64,000 nucleotides of DNA from Cystobacter fuscus (GTDB taxonomy: Bacteria > Myxococcota > Myxococcia > Myxococcales > Myxococcaceae): positions 11,532,001 through 11,596,000 of the forward strand of contig NZ_CP022098.1 in the NCBI RefSeq assembly GCF_002305875.1, read 5' to 3'. This document shows positions 15,572-24,769 of this stretch, in pieces (positions within the stretch are counted from its first letter, which is position 1; each line of letters opens with the position of its first letter). The notes below the pieces were generated by a model. The model was not told where the DNA came from, did no database searches, and saw only the letters and a list, made by a program, of their open reading frames with translations. A program made the translations under genes and the position numbers.

Positions 15572-17872
15572 TCCTCACGTCTCGTACTCCTCGTGGGCCT
15601 GGTGGCCTGCTTGAGCATTGGCTGTCGTGATCAGGGAGCGGTGAAGCTCACCATCTCCTTTCCGAATTTCAAACCCGGCTGCATCCGCGTGAGCGTGAAG
15701 GACGCTCAAGGCGCGGGCGAGGAGCGCTCGACGGAGCTCCAGGAGCAGCTCGTGGGGAAGAAACGCGGCGAGAAGGTGACGGTGGCGGCATTTCGCGAGG
15801 AGGGCTGGGGCCCGACGCTCACCGTCACCGCGACGGCGTTCGAGCAGAAGTGCGGGCAGGGCCCCGAGTTCGTCGCGTCGGACTCCGTCGACGTGGGCCG
15901 GGGCGTCTCCTCGGCGGCGCTGACGCTCGTGGCGGATGACGCGGACGATGATGGCTACGTCTCCAAGGCCAGTGGCGGCACGGACTGCAATGACGGAGAG
16001 GCCACGGTGCACCCCGGGCAGGCGGAGCTGTGCAACACCCGGGATGACAACTGCGACGGCAAACCAGACGAGGGCTTCGAGCAGGTCGGCCAGCAGTGCG
16101 GCACGGGGAGCAGCACGTGTCAGACCTGGGCCTGTGATGCCGTGGGAGCCATGAGTTGCCAGGAGGTCACGCCCAAGTGGTATCGCGACCAGGATGGGGA
16201 CGGCGAAGGCGACCCCCAGCAGGGCCTGAGCCAGTGCGCCAAACCGGCGGGCTACGTGAACAACGACCGCGACTGCGACGACACCCGGAAGGAGCGCTAC
16301 AGCACCGCGACCGAGCTGTGCAACGGGGTGAACGACAACTGTGATGACGTGGTCGACGAGGGATTCAACACCGGCGCCACCTGCACGGGTGAGCTCGGAT
16401 GTGGGGGCAAGATCGAATGCGCCACGACCACCCAGTCCGTGTGCAAGGTCGTGACGAGCACCTGGTACCTGGACGGGGACCAGGACGGTCATGGCGCGAA
16501 GGCCACGGAAATAAAGGCCTGCGGCACCACTGCACCCGGTAGCAACTACGTCGCCAGCTCGGACGATTGCGATGACACCAAGAACAACGTGTACACCGGA
16601 GCCCCGGAATTCTGCGACACGCTGGACAACAATTGCAACAACCAGACGGACGAGGGCTTCGACGTAGGCGCGACGTGCGACGCGGGCAATGAGTGCACAG
16701 GCAAGAAGGAGTGCTCGCCGGATGGAAAGAGCAGCCTGTGCAAATCCACGACGTCTCCCACGAAGTACTACGTGGACACCGACCTCGATAATTACGGTGA
16801 TGACAACTCGGTCATCCAGACGTGCGGTACGCCCGCCGCCGGATACATTACCCAAGGGGGAGACTGCGACGACGGCAACCGGTTCACCCACCCGAATGCG
16901 ACCGAGGTCTGCGATCTCGCGGACAACGATTGCGACAACACCACGGATGAAGAGAACGTTTGTCCCACGACTCCAGCTTGGACGAACTACCCCTCGTCAG
17001 GTTCGGAGACCTGGTATTCCGTGGCGCTCTATGGAAATGGAGGCGTGTGGGTCGCTGGCGGTGACAAATTCCACCAGCGTAAATCCAAAGAGACAAGCTT
17101 CCAGGACCTGAGCACCTGCACGGCAGGGGCGAGCGTGTACAGCGTTGCCGCGACTCCGGGCTCAGGGGACGCCCTGCTCGGAGGGAACGATGGGTTCATG
17201 GCGCGGTATGACCCGAACAGCGAGCTGTGTGTGGACCCTGGGAAGAAGTCCGTGGATACGCACATCAAGGGTGCCATCGCCTTCCCCCTTGGAAACGACA
17301 TCGAAGCCCACTTCGTGGGATTCAACACAAGCACTGGCCCAGACAAAGGACGTGCGTTCCGGGTGCTCACGCCCCAAGGCACCAACTACGACACCCAGTC
17401 CGTGTCCGAGGAACTGACGGACGTGCATGGCCTCTCACAAGACACGCTGTTCGCCGTCGGTGGGACAAACGCGTCCAGTATCTACCGGTTCGACAAAACC
17501 TCGGGGAACTGGAGTCCAGAGACCATTTCCAGCAGAGGAGGCACCCTTCAAGGTATCTGGGTCGTGAACCCCAAGCTGGCCTATGCCGTGGGCAACGGTG
17601 GAATCATGTACGGTTGGGATGGTTCTGCCTGGAGCAAGTTCACGCCTACGCCACCGGGTGAACACCTCAGCTCGGTGGTGGCCTTTGGGAGCCGTTCCAT
17701 CTACATCTCCACGCTGACTGGGAGGGTCTACCGTTACAACGGCAGTGCGTGGACGAAGGTGTTCGATCTCGGCTCGACAACACCTGGTCAGTTCCGAGAC
17801 ATCGCGGCAAACAATCCAGGAGACATCTGGGTCGTGGGCAGCAACGGCAATCGCTACCACTGGCCCCAGTGA
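15569..17872 (+). CDS. MopE-like Cys/Asp-rich repeat lipoprotein with C-terminal beta-propeller
   Basis: 767 residues. Signal with lipobox SIGC (Cys19). Residues about 123-470 hold four copies of a module with a DxDxDG-type calcium loop, a DCDD/DCND stretch and an ExCxxxDxNCD signature. This is the MopE-type putative metal-binding repeat common in myxobacterial surface proteins. Residues about 480-767 repeat a pattern with GGVWVAGG, TLFAVGG, LAYAVGNGG and GDIWVVGSNG, a beta-propeller of about six or seven blades. Likely cell-surface or matrix protein binding metal and a partner; partner unknown. Base composition falls visibly in the propeller half compared with flanking genes, hinting at domain exchange. 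Confidence 0.85.
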   Translation: MSSRLVLLVGLVACLSIGCRDQGAVKLTISFPNFKPGCIRVSVKDAQGAGEERSTELQEQLVGKKRGEKVTVAAFREEGWGPTLTVTATAFEQKCGQGPEFVASDSVDVGRGVSSAALTLVADDADDDGYVSKASGGTDCNDGEATVHPGQAELCNTRDDNCDGKPDEGFEQVGQQCGTGSSTCQTWACDAVGAMSCQEVTPKWYRDQDGDGEGDPQQGLSQCAKPAGYVNNDRDCDDTRKERYSTATELCNGVNDNCDDVVDEGFNTGATCTGELGCGGKIECATTTQSVCKVVTSTWYLDGDQDGHGAKATEIKACGTTAPGSNYVASSDDCDDTKNNVYTGAPEFCDTLDNNCNNQTDEGFDVGATCDAGNECTGKKECSPDGKSSLCKSTTSPTKYYVDTDLDNYGDDNSVIQTCGTPAAGYITQGGDCDDGNRFTHPNATEVCDLADNDCDNTTDEENVCPTTPAWTNYPSSGSETWYSVALYGNGGVWVAGGDKFHQRKSKETSFQDLSTCTAGASVYSVAATPGSGDALLGGNDGFMARYDPNSELCVDPGKKSVDTHIKGAIAFPLGNDIEAHFVGFNTSTGPDKGRAFRVLTPQGTNYDTQSVSEELTDVHGLSQDTLFAVGGTNASSIYRFDKTSGNWSPETISSRGGTLQGIWVVNPKLAYAVGNGGIMYGWDGSAWSKFTPTPPGEHLSSVVAFGSRSIYISTLTGRVYRYNGSAWTKVFDLGSTTPGQFRDIAANNPGDIWVVGSNGNRYHWPQ

Positions 17873-17877
17873 AGCAC

Positions 17878-17909
17878 GGGGACCCGCGGGCAGAAGCCAC
17901 GCGGGTCCC
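17878..17909. terminator. Hairpin between convergent lipoprotein genes
   Basis: GGGACCCGCG (17878-17887) pairs perfectly with CGCGGGTCCC (17900-17909). It lies in the 48 bases between two converging genes and could end both transcripts, but has no T-run on either strand. Confidence 0.45.
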
Positions 17910-17920
17910 GAGTCGGGCAA

Positions 17921-18664
17921 CTACTTCTTGGAGGTACCCGCGTCCGTGGCCGGAGTCCCGGCATCGGTCGCGGGAGGAGTCCCGGCGTCACCCGCCGGAG
18001 TCCCCGCGTCGCCAGCGGGAGTCCCACCGTCACCCGCCGCCGAGCCCTTGGGCGCCGGCGAGATGGAGGGCGGGGGGTTGATCAGCTCGAGCGAGGAGAA
18101 GAACTGATCGGCCTGGGGAGCGCCGATGCTCGGGTTGTAGAGGACGAGCAGGGTGTAGAGGCGCGGCCCGACGAGGAAGTTCTGCGCACGCACCTCTCCG
18201 GAGTCCGAGGAGATGGTGAGGGACTTGCCGGGGTAGCCCTGGAGGGTGATGTCCTCCTCGGACTTGACGGTGCCATTGAGCTTGCCGACGAGGCCGGCCT
18301 TGCCCTCGTTGAAGAAGGCGGCGGCCGGGTGGGCCGAGACGACCTTCTCGGGGTAATCGAGCGTGCTGATGGAGTAGAGCACGCCGGTGATGTCATTGAT
18401 GGCCCAGGAGGCGGTCTGCACCTCGCCACCGGGGATGGAGACCTTGCCGCGCTGGGCCTCGGGCTGGCCGGGGAGCTGCACGGAGAAGCCCTCGGGGGCG
18501 GTGATCTTCTGGAACTGGATCTGGGGCCGCTCGGTGGGCGTGTTCTCGTTGGGAACCTCCTCGACCGTGGACCCACCCGACGTGGAGGAGCCCGTGGTGG
18601 CGCAAGCAAGGCCAATCAGCGACAAGGTGACGACGGCGGCGAACAAGCGGGACAAAGATGACAT
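17921..18664 (-). CDS. Hypothetical lipoprotein with Gly-Asp-Ala-Gly-Thr-Pro repeat tail
   Basis: 247 residues, not recognised as a named family. It has a signal with lipobox GLAC, then a Thr/Ser/Asn linker. A compact central domain (about 50-190) opens ITAPEGFSVQLPGQPE and ends in a predicted helix FFSSLELI, a layout seen in small exported proteins that follow the pattern 'FsvelPgkP...'. The last 60 residues repeat GDAGTPA and TDAGTPA five times, a flexible exported tail. It is transcribed towards the MopE-like gene and follows, on the same strand, the propeller lipoprotein at 18787-20895 after 122 bases, so the two may be expressed together. Confidence 0.7.
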   Translation of the reverse strand: MSSLSRLFAAVVTLSLIGLACATTGSSTSGGSTVEEVPNENTPTERPQIQFQKITAPEGFSVQLPGQPEAQRGKVSIPGGEVQTASWAINDITGVLYSISTLDYPEKVVSAHPAAAFFNEGKAGLVGKLNGTVKSEEDITLQGYPGKSLTISSDSGEVRAQNFLVGPRLYTLLVLYNPSIGAPQADQFFSSLELINPPPSISPAPKGSAAGDGGTPAGDAGTPAGDAGTPPATDAGTPATDAGTSKK

Positions 18665-18786
18665 AGGTGCGAGTCCAGGATGTTTGAGGTGGAATGGAAG
18701 CGGGCGAACCCTAGACGAGTCCGCCCCATGTCTCTACTTCGAGTGTCGGGAGTGACGACACGAGGACAAGCCGCCTCGTGCTTCTC

Positions 18787-20895
18787 CTAGGGGCAAGAGG
18801 TGAGAGGGGTGTCCGGATTGCCGGTATTGCGTGAATCGTGCTGGTACCTGGGCCAGGGGGCCGTGGAATCCAATCCCGGGCTGTCCACGACGATGGCGAA
18901 GACCCTGCCGTCCTGACTCGCCGCGTACAGCACACCGGGCATGCCGGACAGCACGCCACCATCCGTCGCCCGGCTACAGTCGAGGTTCATCGATGCTTCA
19001 ATGGGGGATTCAGCGTCGAATTGCCACTCGATGTGGTCCAACGGCCGACGCGCCTGGATGAGTCCACTCGTCGAGCTGGCGGTGTAAACGTAGCCACCCG
19101 CTCCCCAGACGGGAGCCCCCTTGATGACCTCGGAGGGAGTCTGGATGGTCTGCGTCCCGCCATCCGCCGCATCCAATGCGAGCAGGTTGTTGTTCTGAAG
19201 GCCCGCGACTACCCGGGTCTCGGGCGAGCCACCAATACTGGCATTCCAGGTCGGAGACCCTGTGGGGGTGTTCGTCGGGTCCTGCCCACCATCCAGCGGC
19301 GCGGTGAAAAGCCTGCTGTTGGTTCCATCGTTGCTACCGCCGAATATCCGCCCATTCGCCACGGCCATTGATGTGGGGCTTACCAATCCGAGCGGGCGAT
19401 CCCATTGCGCTGAGCTGTTCCAAAGCCCACTGGATCCAAGAGCGTAGGATTTCAATCTGCCCGTCGAAGTCCCCAGAACAACAGAGGTTCCTGAAGCAAG
19501 CATCGACCCCGGAGCAACAACATCGCCAACGTTGGCAATTGCCGGACATTGCAACTGAGGATCATTCTCCGCATCTGGCCGCACAGCGAAGAGCGTCCCG
19601 CCAACACGTCCTGCGTAGACACCATAGACTGTCTCAGCTGCGCTCCCTATAGGGACCTGACCGATTGCCAACGCCGATTGGACGAGTACACCCGTCAAAG
19701 AGGAATCAGTGCATGGAGTGATAAAAGCACTGCTCCCTGCGTAAAAACCAACTCGATTTGCGCTGGCCTTTCTATGAGCGGCGTAGACGCGCTCCGTGCC
19801 ATCAGGCAACGCATTGCCCACCGCGGGACTGGCCACGACAGCTCCAGTGCTCGCTTCCCACAACAAACGACCATCCTCGGAGAGCGCGAGGAATCGACCG
19901 TCGTTGTTGTTGATATTCGTTGTCCCGACATAGAGGACGCCTTTGTTCCCCACGGCGGGCGCGGCGGTAATCAAGGCGGAGTTGATACCGTGTCGCCACT
20001 TCCAGCGCGTCACGGGGATGCTCCCCTTACCGGAAGTCTGGTTCCCCACCCGATCCTTCGCGCTCACCTCGACGGCGAACTCGCCGCGGAACGCAGGCAG
20101 GCCCGGCTTCCACAAGGGCACATCGACCGTCGCGCAATACGCTTTCCCGTCGCACGGAGTCACCAGAGCCAGGGTCAGCCCCTCCAGCGCAACCCCTCCG
20201 TCGAATCCGCGCACGAGCACGCTCACGCTTTGCGGATCCAGGTCCGCCGAAATGGAGTCGACCCGCACCGTCGCCGTCTGATCCCTTCGCCATGCACTCG
20301 GTGCCGCGGGGTCCTTGTAGATGAAGCCACCGTCCGGCTCCCGGCTCGGCGAGGCCGTCGGCACCACCGACAGCAAGGGGCCCGTCGTGTCCACCGTCAG
20401 CCCCACCGTGGTGCTCGGCCCGCCCTGTTCGGGATACGCCGCCGTCAGCCGATAAGCACCCTCCCCCGAGGGATTCCACTGCGTCGTGTAGACCCCATCA
20501 CCCTCCGTCGTCGTCGGCAGCGAGGCGACCGTCCCTCCGTCTCCTCGCGAGACACCGATGTTCAGCGTCTCGGGGAAGTTCGCCGCGAACCCGGGCGTCA
20601 CCCGCAGCTCCGCCCGCACGGACAGCGTTCCTCCGTCGATCACCGTCGCGTCGCTCGGACTCACCACCAGCCCCGTGAACCGCGGCTGGCATTTCAACGT
20701 CAACGCGGAACAGGCCTCGTAGGTGGCGCAGGGCCGATCACACGCCTGGCTGTCGATCTCTCCGTCGTAGACACAGACGTTCTGCAGGCACTGTGCACCA
20801 GAGCGACAGTCGGCCGCGGTCTCGCACCGATTGATCGGCTGCGTGCACGCGCAGAGCGCGCCCAACAGCAACAGTCCGAGGACCTTGCGCCACAT
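18787..20895 (-). CDS. PQQ-like beta-propeller lipoprotein with N-terminal Cys-rich and Ig-like parts
   Basis: 702 residues. Signal with lipobox ALCAC. Residues about 20-70 contain eight Cys in an EGF-like spacing (CETAADCRSGAQCLQNVC). Residues about 75-270 look like two Ig/bacterial-repeat domains. From about 285 on, blades of the form AVGNKGVLYVGTT, GRLLWEAS, VYAAH and GGYVYTASS indicate an eight-bladed PQQ/BamB-like propeller. The closing PWPRYQHDSRNTGN is a common propeller end. No enzyme function is implied; surface binding or adhesion is likely. GAGGTG stands nine bases before the ATG. The centre of the propeller (about 19300-19950) is clearly less GC-rich than neighbouring genes. Confidence 0.8.
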   Translation of the reverse strand: MWRKVLGLLLLGALCACTQPINRCETAADCRSGAQCLQNVCVYDGEIDSQACDRPCATYEACSALTLKCQPRFTGLVVSPSDATVIDGGTLSVRAELRVTPGFAANFPETLNIGVSRGDGGTVASLPTTTEGDGVYTTQWNPSGEGAYRLTAAYPEQGGPSTTVGLTVDTTGPLLSVVPTASPSREPDGGFIYKDPAAPSAWRRDQTATVRVDSISADLDPQSVSVLVRGFDGGVALEGLTLALVTPCDGKAYCATVDVPLWKPGLPAFRGEFAVEVSAKDRVGNQTSGKGSIPVTRWKWRHGINSALITAAPAVGNKGVLYVGTTNINNNDGRFLALSEDGRLLWEASTGAVVASPAVGNALPDGTERVYAAHRKASANRVGFYAGSSAFITPCTDSSLTGVLVQSALAIGQVPIGSAAETVYGVYAGRVGGTLFAVRPDAENDPQLQCPAIANVGDVVAPGSMLASGTSVVLGTSTGRLKSYALGSSGLWNSSAQWDRPLGLVSPTSMAVANGRIFGGSNDGTNSRLFTAPLDGGQDPTNTPTGSPTWNASIGGSPETRVVAGLQNNNLLALDAADGGTQTIQTPSEVIKGAPVWGAGGYVYTASSTSGLIQARRPLDHIEWQFDAESPIEASMNLDCSRATDGGVLSGMPGVLYAASQDGRVFAIVVDSPGLDSTAPWPRYQHDSRNTGNPDTPLTSCP

Positions 20896-21039
20896 CACGA
20901 CAATCACCTCTTCACACTCTTGGAGGCTCCAGCCTTCGTGGATAGCATGGGGTTCCCGCTCGCGGAAGGTTGCGTCCCGGGAACTCCCCTGCGATGACCT
21001 GATTCCGCACAAGTATTCCCCTATTCCGAGGAGTCCGCC

Positions 21040-22065
21040 CTGCTCCCCCGCGCCTCCCCTTCCTTCCTCCTCTCGCTCGCCGTGCTGCTCGCACCCACCG
21101 TGCACCCACGCGACGCCGCCGCGCAGGACGACATCAGCCTCGTCGCCGTCCATCCGTGCGTCGTCATCGGCGAGAAGGACAAGAAGAAGGCCCAGCACTA
21201 CGAGGCCGCCTGCTCGGCCGCGCTCGCTCGTACGGGCGTGAAGCACGTCCCCGACGAGCAGGTCAGCGCCTTCCTCGAGAAGGAGCCCAAGAAGTCCTGC
21301 GTCATCGCCAACAAGGAGTCCCTCGACTGTCTCGGCCGACTCGCCGCCAACACCCAGTCGGGTCACTCGCTCCTCGTCACCGTGAAGCCCGGCGTCCCCA
21401 CGTTCGTCTCCGGCCACGTGGTGGACACCCAGGGTCAGGAGCTCCGGAAGATGACCCTCCGGCTGAGCGATCCGGAACAGCTCCTGAAAGAGGACGAGGG
21501 CGCCGAGGACATCCGCAACAGGCCCTTCGCCCTCCGACTGCTGCGGCAGCTGCGCATCCTTCCCAGGAGCTCGCCCCCGCGCGCCGAGCCGCCGCCCACC
21601 CCTCCCGCCGCCGAGGCACCTGCCCCCACGACGCCTCCTGTCGCCGCGGCGCCTCCTCCCGTCGTGGCCGAGGAAATGGTCCTCGTTCCCTCCGTCCGCG
21701 ATGCCTCCTCACGTGGCTGGAAGAAGCCCGTCGCCTATACCGCCGCGGGCGTGGGCGTCGCCGCCCTGGGTCTCGCCGGCTTCCTCGTCCTCGACGGCGA
21801 CAAGGCCATGCGCGACTCCAATGCCTACTACGCCGATGGCCGCTACCCCACGTCCAACGACGTGTCCCAGATCGTCGCCCTGCGCGAGAAGGCCGCCTCC
21901 CGCCGCGTCCTCTCGGGCGTGAGCGCCGCCGTGGGCGCCGCGCTCGCCGGAGCGGGCGTCTACCTCTGGCTCCAGGATCGTCCGGCCGCGGCCGCGCCCA
22001 CTCCGGGAGTCGCCTCCCTCTCGGTCGGCCCCGGCGGCGTGAGCATCCTCGGCGTCCTGCCGTGA
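21040..22065 (+). CDS. Hypothetical exported protein, Pro-rich linker and two C-terminal membrane segments
   Basis: 341 residues if it begins at a CTG at 21040. GAGGAG (21028-21033) stands six bases before that CTG, and from it a full signal peptide is read (PRASPSFLLSLAVLLA, cleavage near DAAAQDD). The next usable start, GTG at 21082, would cut the hydrophobic core in half. The frame is open up to 20998 but has no ATG. After the signal comes an alpha/beta domain (about 35-165) with four Cys, a Pro/Ala-rich stretch (175-220), then two hydrophobic helices (about 235-255 and 290-315). The plan resembles myxobacterial envelope proteins of unknown role; I do not recognise the family. Confidence 0.65.
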   Translation: MLPRASPSFLLSLAVLLAPTVHPRDAAAQDDISLVAVHPCVVIGEKDKKKAQHYEAACSAALARTGVKHVPDEQVSAFLEKEPKKSCVIANKESLDCLGRLAANTQSGHSLLVTVKPGVPTFVSGHVVDTQGQELRKMTLRLSDPEQLLKEDEGAEDIRNRPFALRLLRQLRILPRSSPPRAEPPPTPPAAEAPAPTTPPVAAAPPPVVAEEMVLVPSVRDASSRGWKKPVAYTAAGVGVAALGLAGFLVLDGDKAMRDSNAYYADGRYPTSNDVSQIVALREKAASRRVLSGVSAAVGAALAGAGVYLWLQDRPAAAAPTPGVASLSVGPGGVSILGVLP

Positions 22066-22087
22066 CGCCGCCCCGGGGCGAGCCCCG

Positions 22088-22843
22088 TTACTCGCCCAGG
22101 TAGGCCTTGCGGATCTCCGGGCTCTCCAAGAGCGCCTTGCCCGCTCCCGCCATCACCACCTCGCCCGTCTCCAGCACGTAGCCGTAGTGGGCGAAGTTCA
22201 ACGCCAAGTGGGCGTTCTGCTCCACCAGCAGGATGCTCACCCCCGCGGCGTTCACGTCCCGGAGGTTGCGGAAGATGTTCTCCGTCACCTGCGGCGCCAA
22301 CCCCAGCGAGGGCTCGTCCAGCAGCAGCAGCGTGGGCCGGCTGAGCAGCGCGCGGGCGATGGCCAGCATCTGCTGCTCGCCTCCCGACAGCGTCCCCGCC
22401 AGTTGGGTGCGCCGATCCTTGAGCCGAGGAAAGAGCACGTAGCTCTTCTCCAGGTCCGCCTGGATGCCGTCCGCGTCCTTGCGCAGATAGGCCCCCAGCT
22501 CCAGGTTCTCCAGCACCGTGAGGTTCGGGAAGATGCCCCGGCCCTCGGGGGCATGCGCCATGCCCTTGGGCACCAGCTGGTGCGCCTTCTTCCCGGTGAT
22601 GTCCTCACCCGAGAAGGAGATGCGCCCGCCCACCGGCTTGAGCATCCCGCTCACCGCGCGCAGCGTGCTCGTCTTGCCCGCGCCATTGGCGCCGATGAGC
22701 GCCACCACCTCGCCCTTGCCCACCGTCAGCGTCACGCCCCGCAGCGCCTGGATGGCCCCATAGGAGACCTTCAACCCCTCCACCGCCAGCAGCGGCGGGA
22801 ACTCGGGGCGCGTGCCCAACAGCTTCACCTGCGCCTCGCTCAC
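22088..22843 (-). CDS. livF: Branched-chain amino acid ABC transporter ATPase LivF
   Basis: 251 residues, one of two ATPases driving branched-chain amino acid import. Walker A GANGAGKTS, signature LSGGEQQML and Walker B LLLLDEPSLGLAP followed by VEQN. The short LivF-type core and the GRGIFPNLTVLENL stretch separate it from LivG. Last gene of the operon livK-H-M-G-F; its ATG overlaps the livG stop by four bases. About 20 extra residues precede the usual LivF start, but the overlap and reading frame support 22843. Confidence 0.95.
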   Translation of the reverse strand: MSEAQVKLLGTRPEFPPLLAVEGLKVSYGAIQALRGVTLTVGKGEVVALIGANGAGKTSTLRAVSGMLKPVGGRISFSGEDITGKKAHQLVPKGMAHAPEGRGIFPNLTVLENLELGAYLRKDADGIQADLEKSYVLFPRLKDRRTQLAGTLSGGEQQMLAIARALLSRPTLLLLDEPSLGLAPQVTENIFRNLRDVNAAGVSILLVEQNAHLALNFAHYGYVLETGEVVMAGAGKALLESPEIRKAYLGE

Positions 22844-23706
22844 GCCGAGCCTCCGTGCGACTGTCCTTGCGACTCCAGATAGCTGTCTCCCAGGTACGCC
22901 TCGATGACCTTGCGGTCACTGCGCACCTCGGCCGGCGCTCCCCAGGCGATCTTCTCGCCGTGGTCGAGCACCGTGATCTTCTCGCAGATGCCCATCACCA
23001 GCTTCATGTCGTGCTCGATGACGAGGATGCCCAACTTGAAGTCATCCCGGAGCTTGCGGATGAGCACCATCAGGTCCGCCTTCTCGCGCGTGTTCATGCC
23101 CGCCGCCGGCTCGTCCAGCAGCAACACCCGCGGCCGCGTGCCCAGCGCCCGGGCGATCTCCAGGCGCCGCTGCTCGCCGTAGGGCAGGTTGCGCGCCTCC
23201 TCGTCCCGGCGGTGCGCGAGCCCCATCACCTCCAGCAGGTGCTCGGCCTGCCGCGTCAGCTCGCGCTCCTCGGCCTGGAAGCCCGGCGTCAGAAACATCG
23301 CCCGCCACCAGTCGCGGTAGTTGCCGAAGGCCTCGCGCAGCTTCGCCCCCACCCCCACCTGACCGTTCTGGTGCAGCGCGCCCTGAGCCCGGCACGCCAC
23401 CTTCACGTTGTCCAGCGCCGTGAGCGCCCGGAACAGGCGGATGTTCTGGAAGGTGCGCGCGAGCCCCGCGTGGTTGATCTGATGCGGCAGCCGCCCGTTC
23501 ACCCGCACCCCGTTCACGCGCACCTCGCCCTGGGTGGGCCGGTACACGCCGGTGAGCACGTTGAACGCGGTCGTCTTGCCCGCGCCATTCGGACCGATGA
23601 GCCCCTGCAGGTCTCCCGGATGGATGGCGAGGTTGAAGTCCGAGAGCGCCTTGAGGCCTCCGAACTGGATGCTCACTCCCACGGCTTCGAGCAGTGGTCC
23701 GCTCAT
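22840..23706 (-). CDS. livG: Branched-chain amino acid ABC transporter ATPase LivG
   Basis: 288 residues. Walker A GPNGAGKTTAFN, the LivG-specific GLARTFQNIRLF, a YGEQRRLEIARAL signature and Walker B VLLLDEPAAGMN. Compared with E. coli LivG it has about 30 more residues in the middle (ALHQNGQVG to MFLTPGFQAEE), where the family is variable. The ATG shares one base with the livM stop. Works with LivF on the cytoplasmic face of LivH/LivM. Confidence 0.95.
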   Translation of the reverse strand: MSGPLLEAVGVSIQFGGLKALSDFNLAIHPGDLQGLIGPNGAGKTTAFNVLTGVYRPTQGEVRVNGVRVNGRLPHQINHAGLARTFQNIRLFRALTALDNVKVACRAQGALHQNGQVGVGAKLREAFGNYRDWWRAMFLTPGFQAEERELTRQAEHLLEVMGLAHRRDEEARNLPYGEQRRLEIARALGTRPRVLLLDEPAAGMNTREKADLMVLIRKLRDDFKLGILVIEHDMKLVMGICEKITVLDHGEKIAWGAPAEVRSDRKVIEAYLGDSYLESQGQSHGGSA

Positions 23707-24761
23707 CACATCCCCTTGCGGCGCCGAGGCAGCCAGCGTGGCACGACGTCCCACAGTTCCTTCGTTCCGAACAAGCCCTGGGGCCGCGCCAGCATCAGCG
23801 CCACCAGCAACAGGCCGTAGACGGGCATGCGGATCTGATCCACCTGCTGCGCCAGGGTGCTCTCCGAGCCCAGCAGGGTGAACAGCGAGCGCATGGCCTC
23901 GGGCAGCAGCGTGAGGAACACCGCCGCCACGATGGCTCCCGTGGTGGAGCCCAGGCCCCCGAGCACCACCATCACCACCACCTCCATGGACTTCACGAAG
24001 GTGAAGGAGCCCGGGTTGATGATGGGCACGAAGTGGGCGAACAGCCCGCCCGCCACGCCCGCGAAGAACGAGGACACCACGAAGGCGCGCACCTTGTAGC
24101 CCGTGGTGTTCACGCCCATCGCCTCGGCCGCCACCTCGTCCTCGCGGATGGCCAGCAGGCTGCGACCGTGGCTGGAGCCGGAGATGCGGCGCGCCACCAG
24201 CACGCTCAGGAACACCCACAGGCCCACCATGGCCACCGAGGAGCTCTGGGGAATGCCGCTCAACCCCAGCGCGCGGCCGAACGCCTCCGTGTTGGTCACC
24301 ACGACACGGATGATTTCCCCGAAGCCCAACGTCACGATGGCCAGGTAGTCCCCGCGCAGGCGCAGCGAGGGCAGGCCCACCAGGAAGCCCGCCAGCGCCG
24401 CGGCGCCACCCGCCACCAGCAGCGCCACCAGCAGGAACACCTGGTCGCTCACCACCACCGGCAGGAAGGAGATGGCCACGTCCTTCAACGCGAGCGACGT
24501 GATGCCCGAGAGGTAGGCGCCCACCGCCATGAACCCCGCATGGCCGATGGAGAACTGACCCGTCATCCCGTTCACGATGTTGAGGCTCACCGCGAGCAGG
24601 ACGTTCACCCCCATGACGGACAGGAGGAAGGAGGTGAACTGGGAGTCGCGCAGCAGCAGCTCCAGCACCAGCAGCACCGGCAGCGCGACGAGCACCGGGA
24701 GGATGCCGCGCAGCGAGGGGGGCACCCGGGAGGAGGAAGACACGTCGAGATCCTTTTCCAT
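23706..24761 (-). CDS. livM: Branched-chain amino acid ABC transporter permease LivM
   Basis: 351 residues with about nine membrane segments. Family marks include NIVNGMTGQFSIGHAGFMAVGAY near residue 60 and the cytoplasmic coupling stretch GRSLLAIREDEVAAEAMGVN, followed by VGGLGSTTGA. It forms the membrane channel with LivH, which it follows after eight bases. The N-terminus holds a short charged leader before the first segment. Confidence 0.94.
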   Translation of the reverse strand: MEKDLDVSSSSRVPPSLRGILPVLVALPVLLVLELLLRDSQFTSFLLSVMGVNVLLAVSLNIVNGMTGQFSIGHAGFMAVGAYLSGITSLALKDVAISFLPVVVSDQVFLLVALLVAGGAAALAGFLVGLPSLRLRGDYLAIVTLGFGEIIRVVVTNTEAFGRALGLSGIPQSSSVAMVGLWVFLSVLVARRISGSSHGRSLLAIREDEVAAEAMGVNTTGYKVRAFVVSSFFAGVAGGLFAHFVPIINPGSFTFVKSMEVVVMVVLGGLGSTTGAIVAAVFLTLLPEAMRSLFTLLGSESTLAQQVDQIRMPVYGLLLVALMLARPQGLFGTKELWDVVPRWLPRRRKGM

Positions 24762-24769
24762 GCGCGGCG

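Noticed and set aside
17930-18060. Short tandem repeats resembling a CRISPR or satellite
   Set aside because: They code in frame for GDAGTPA-type repeats at the end of a lipoprotein; no spacers and no cas genes.
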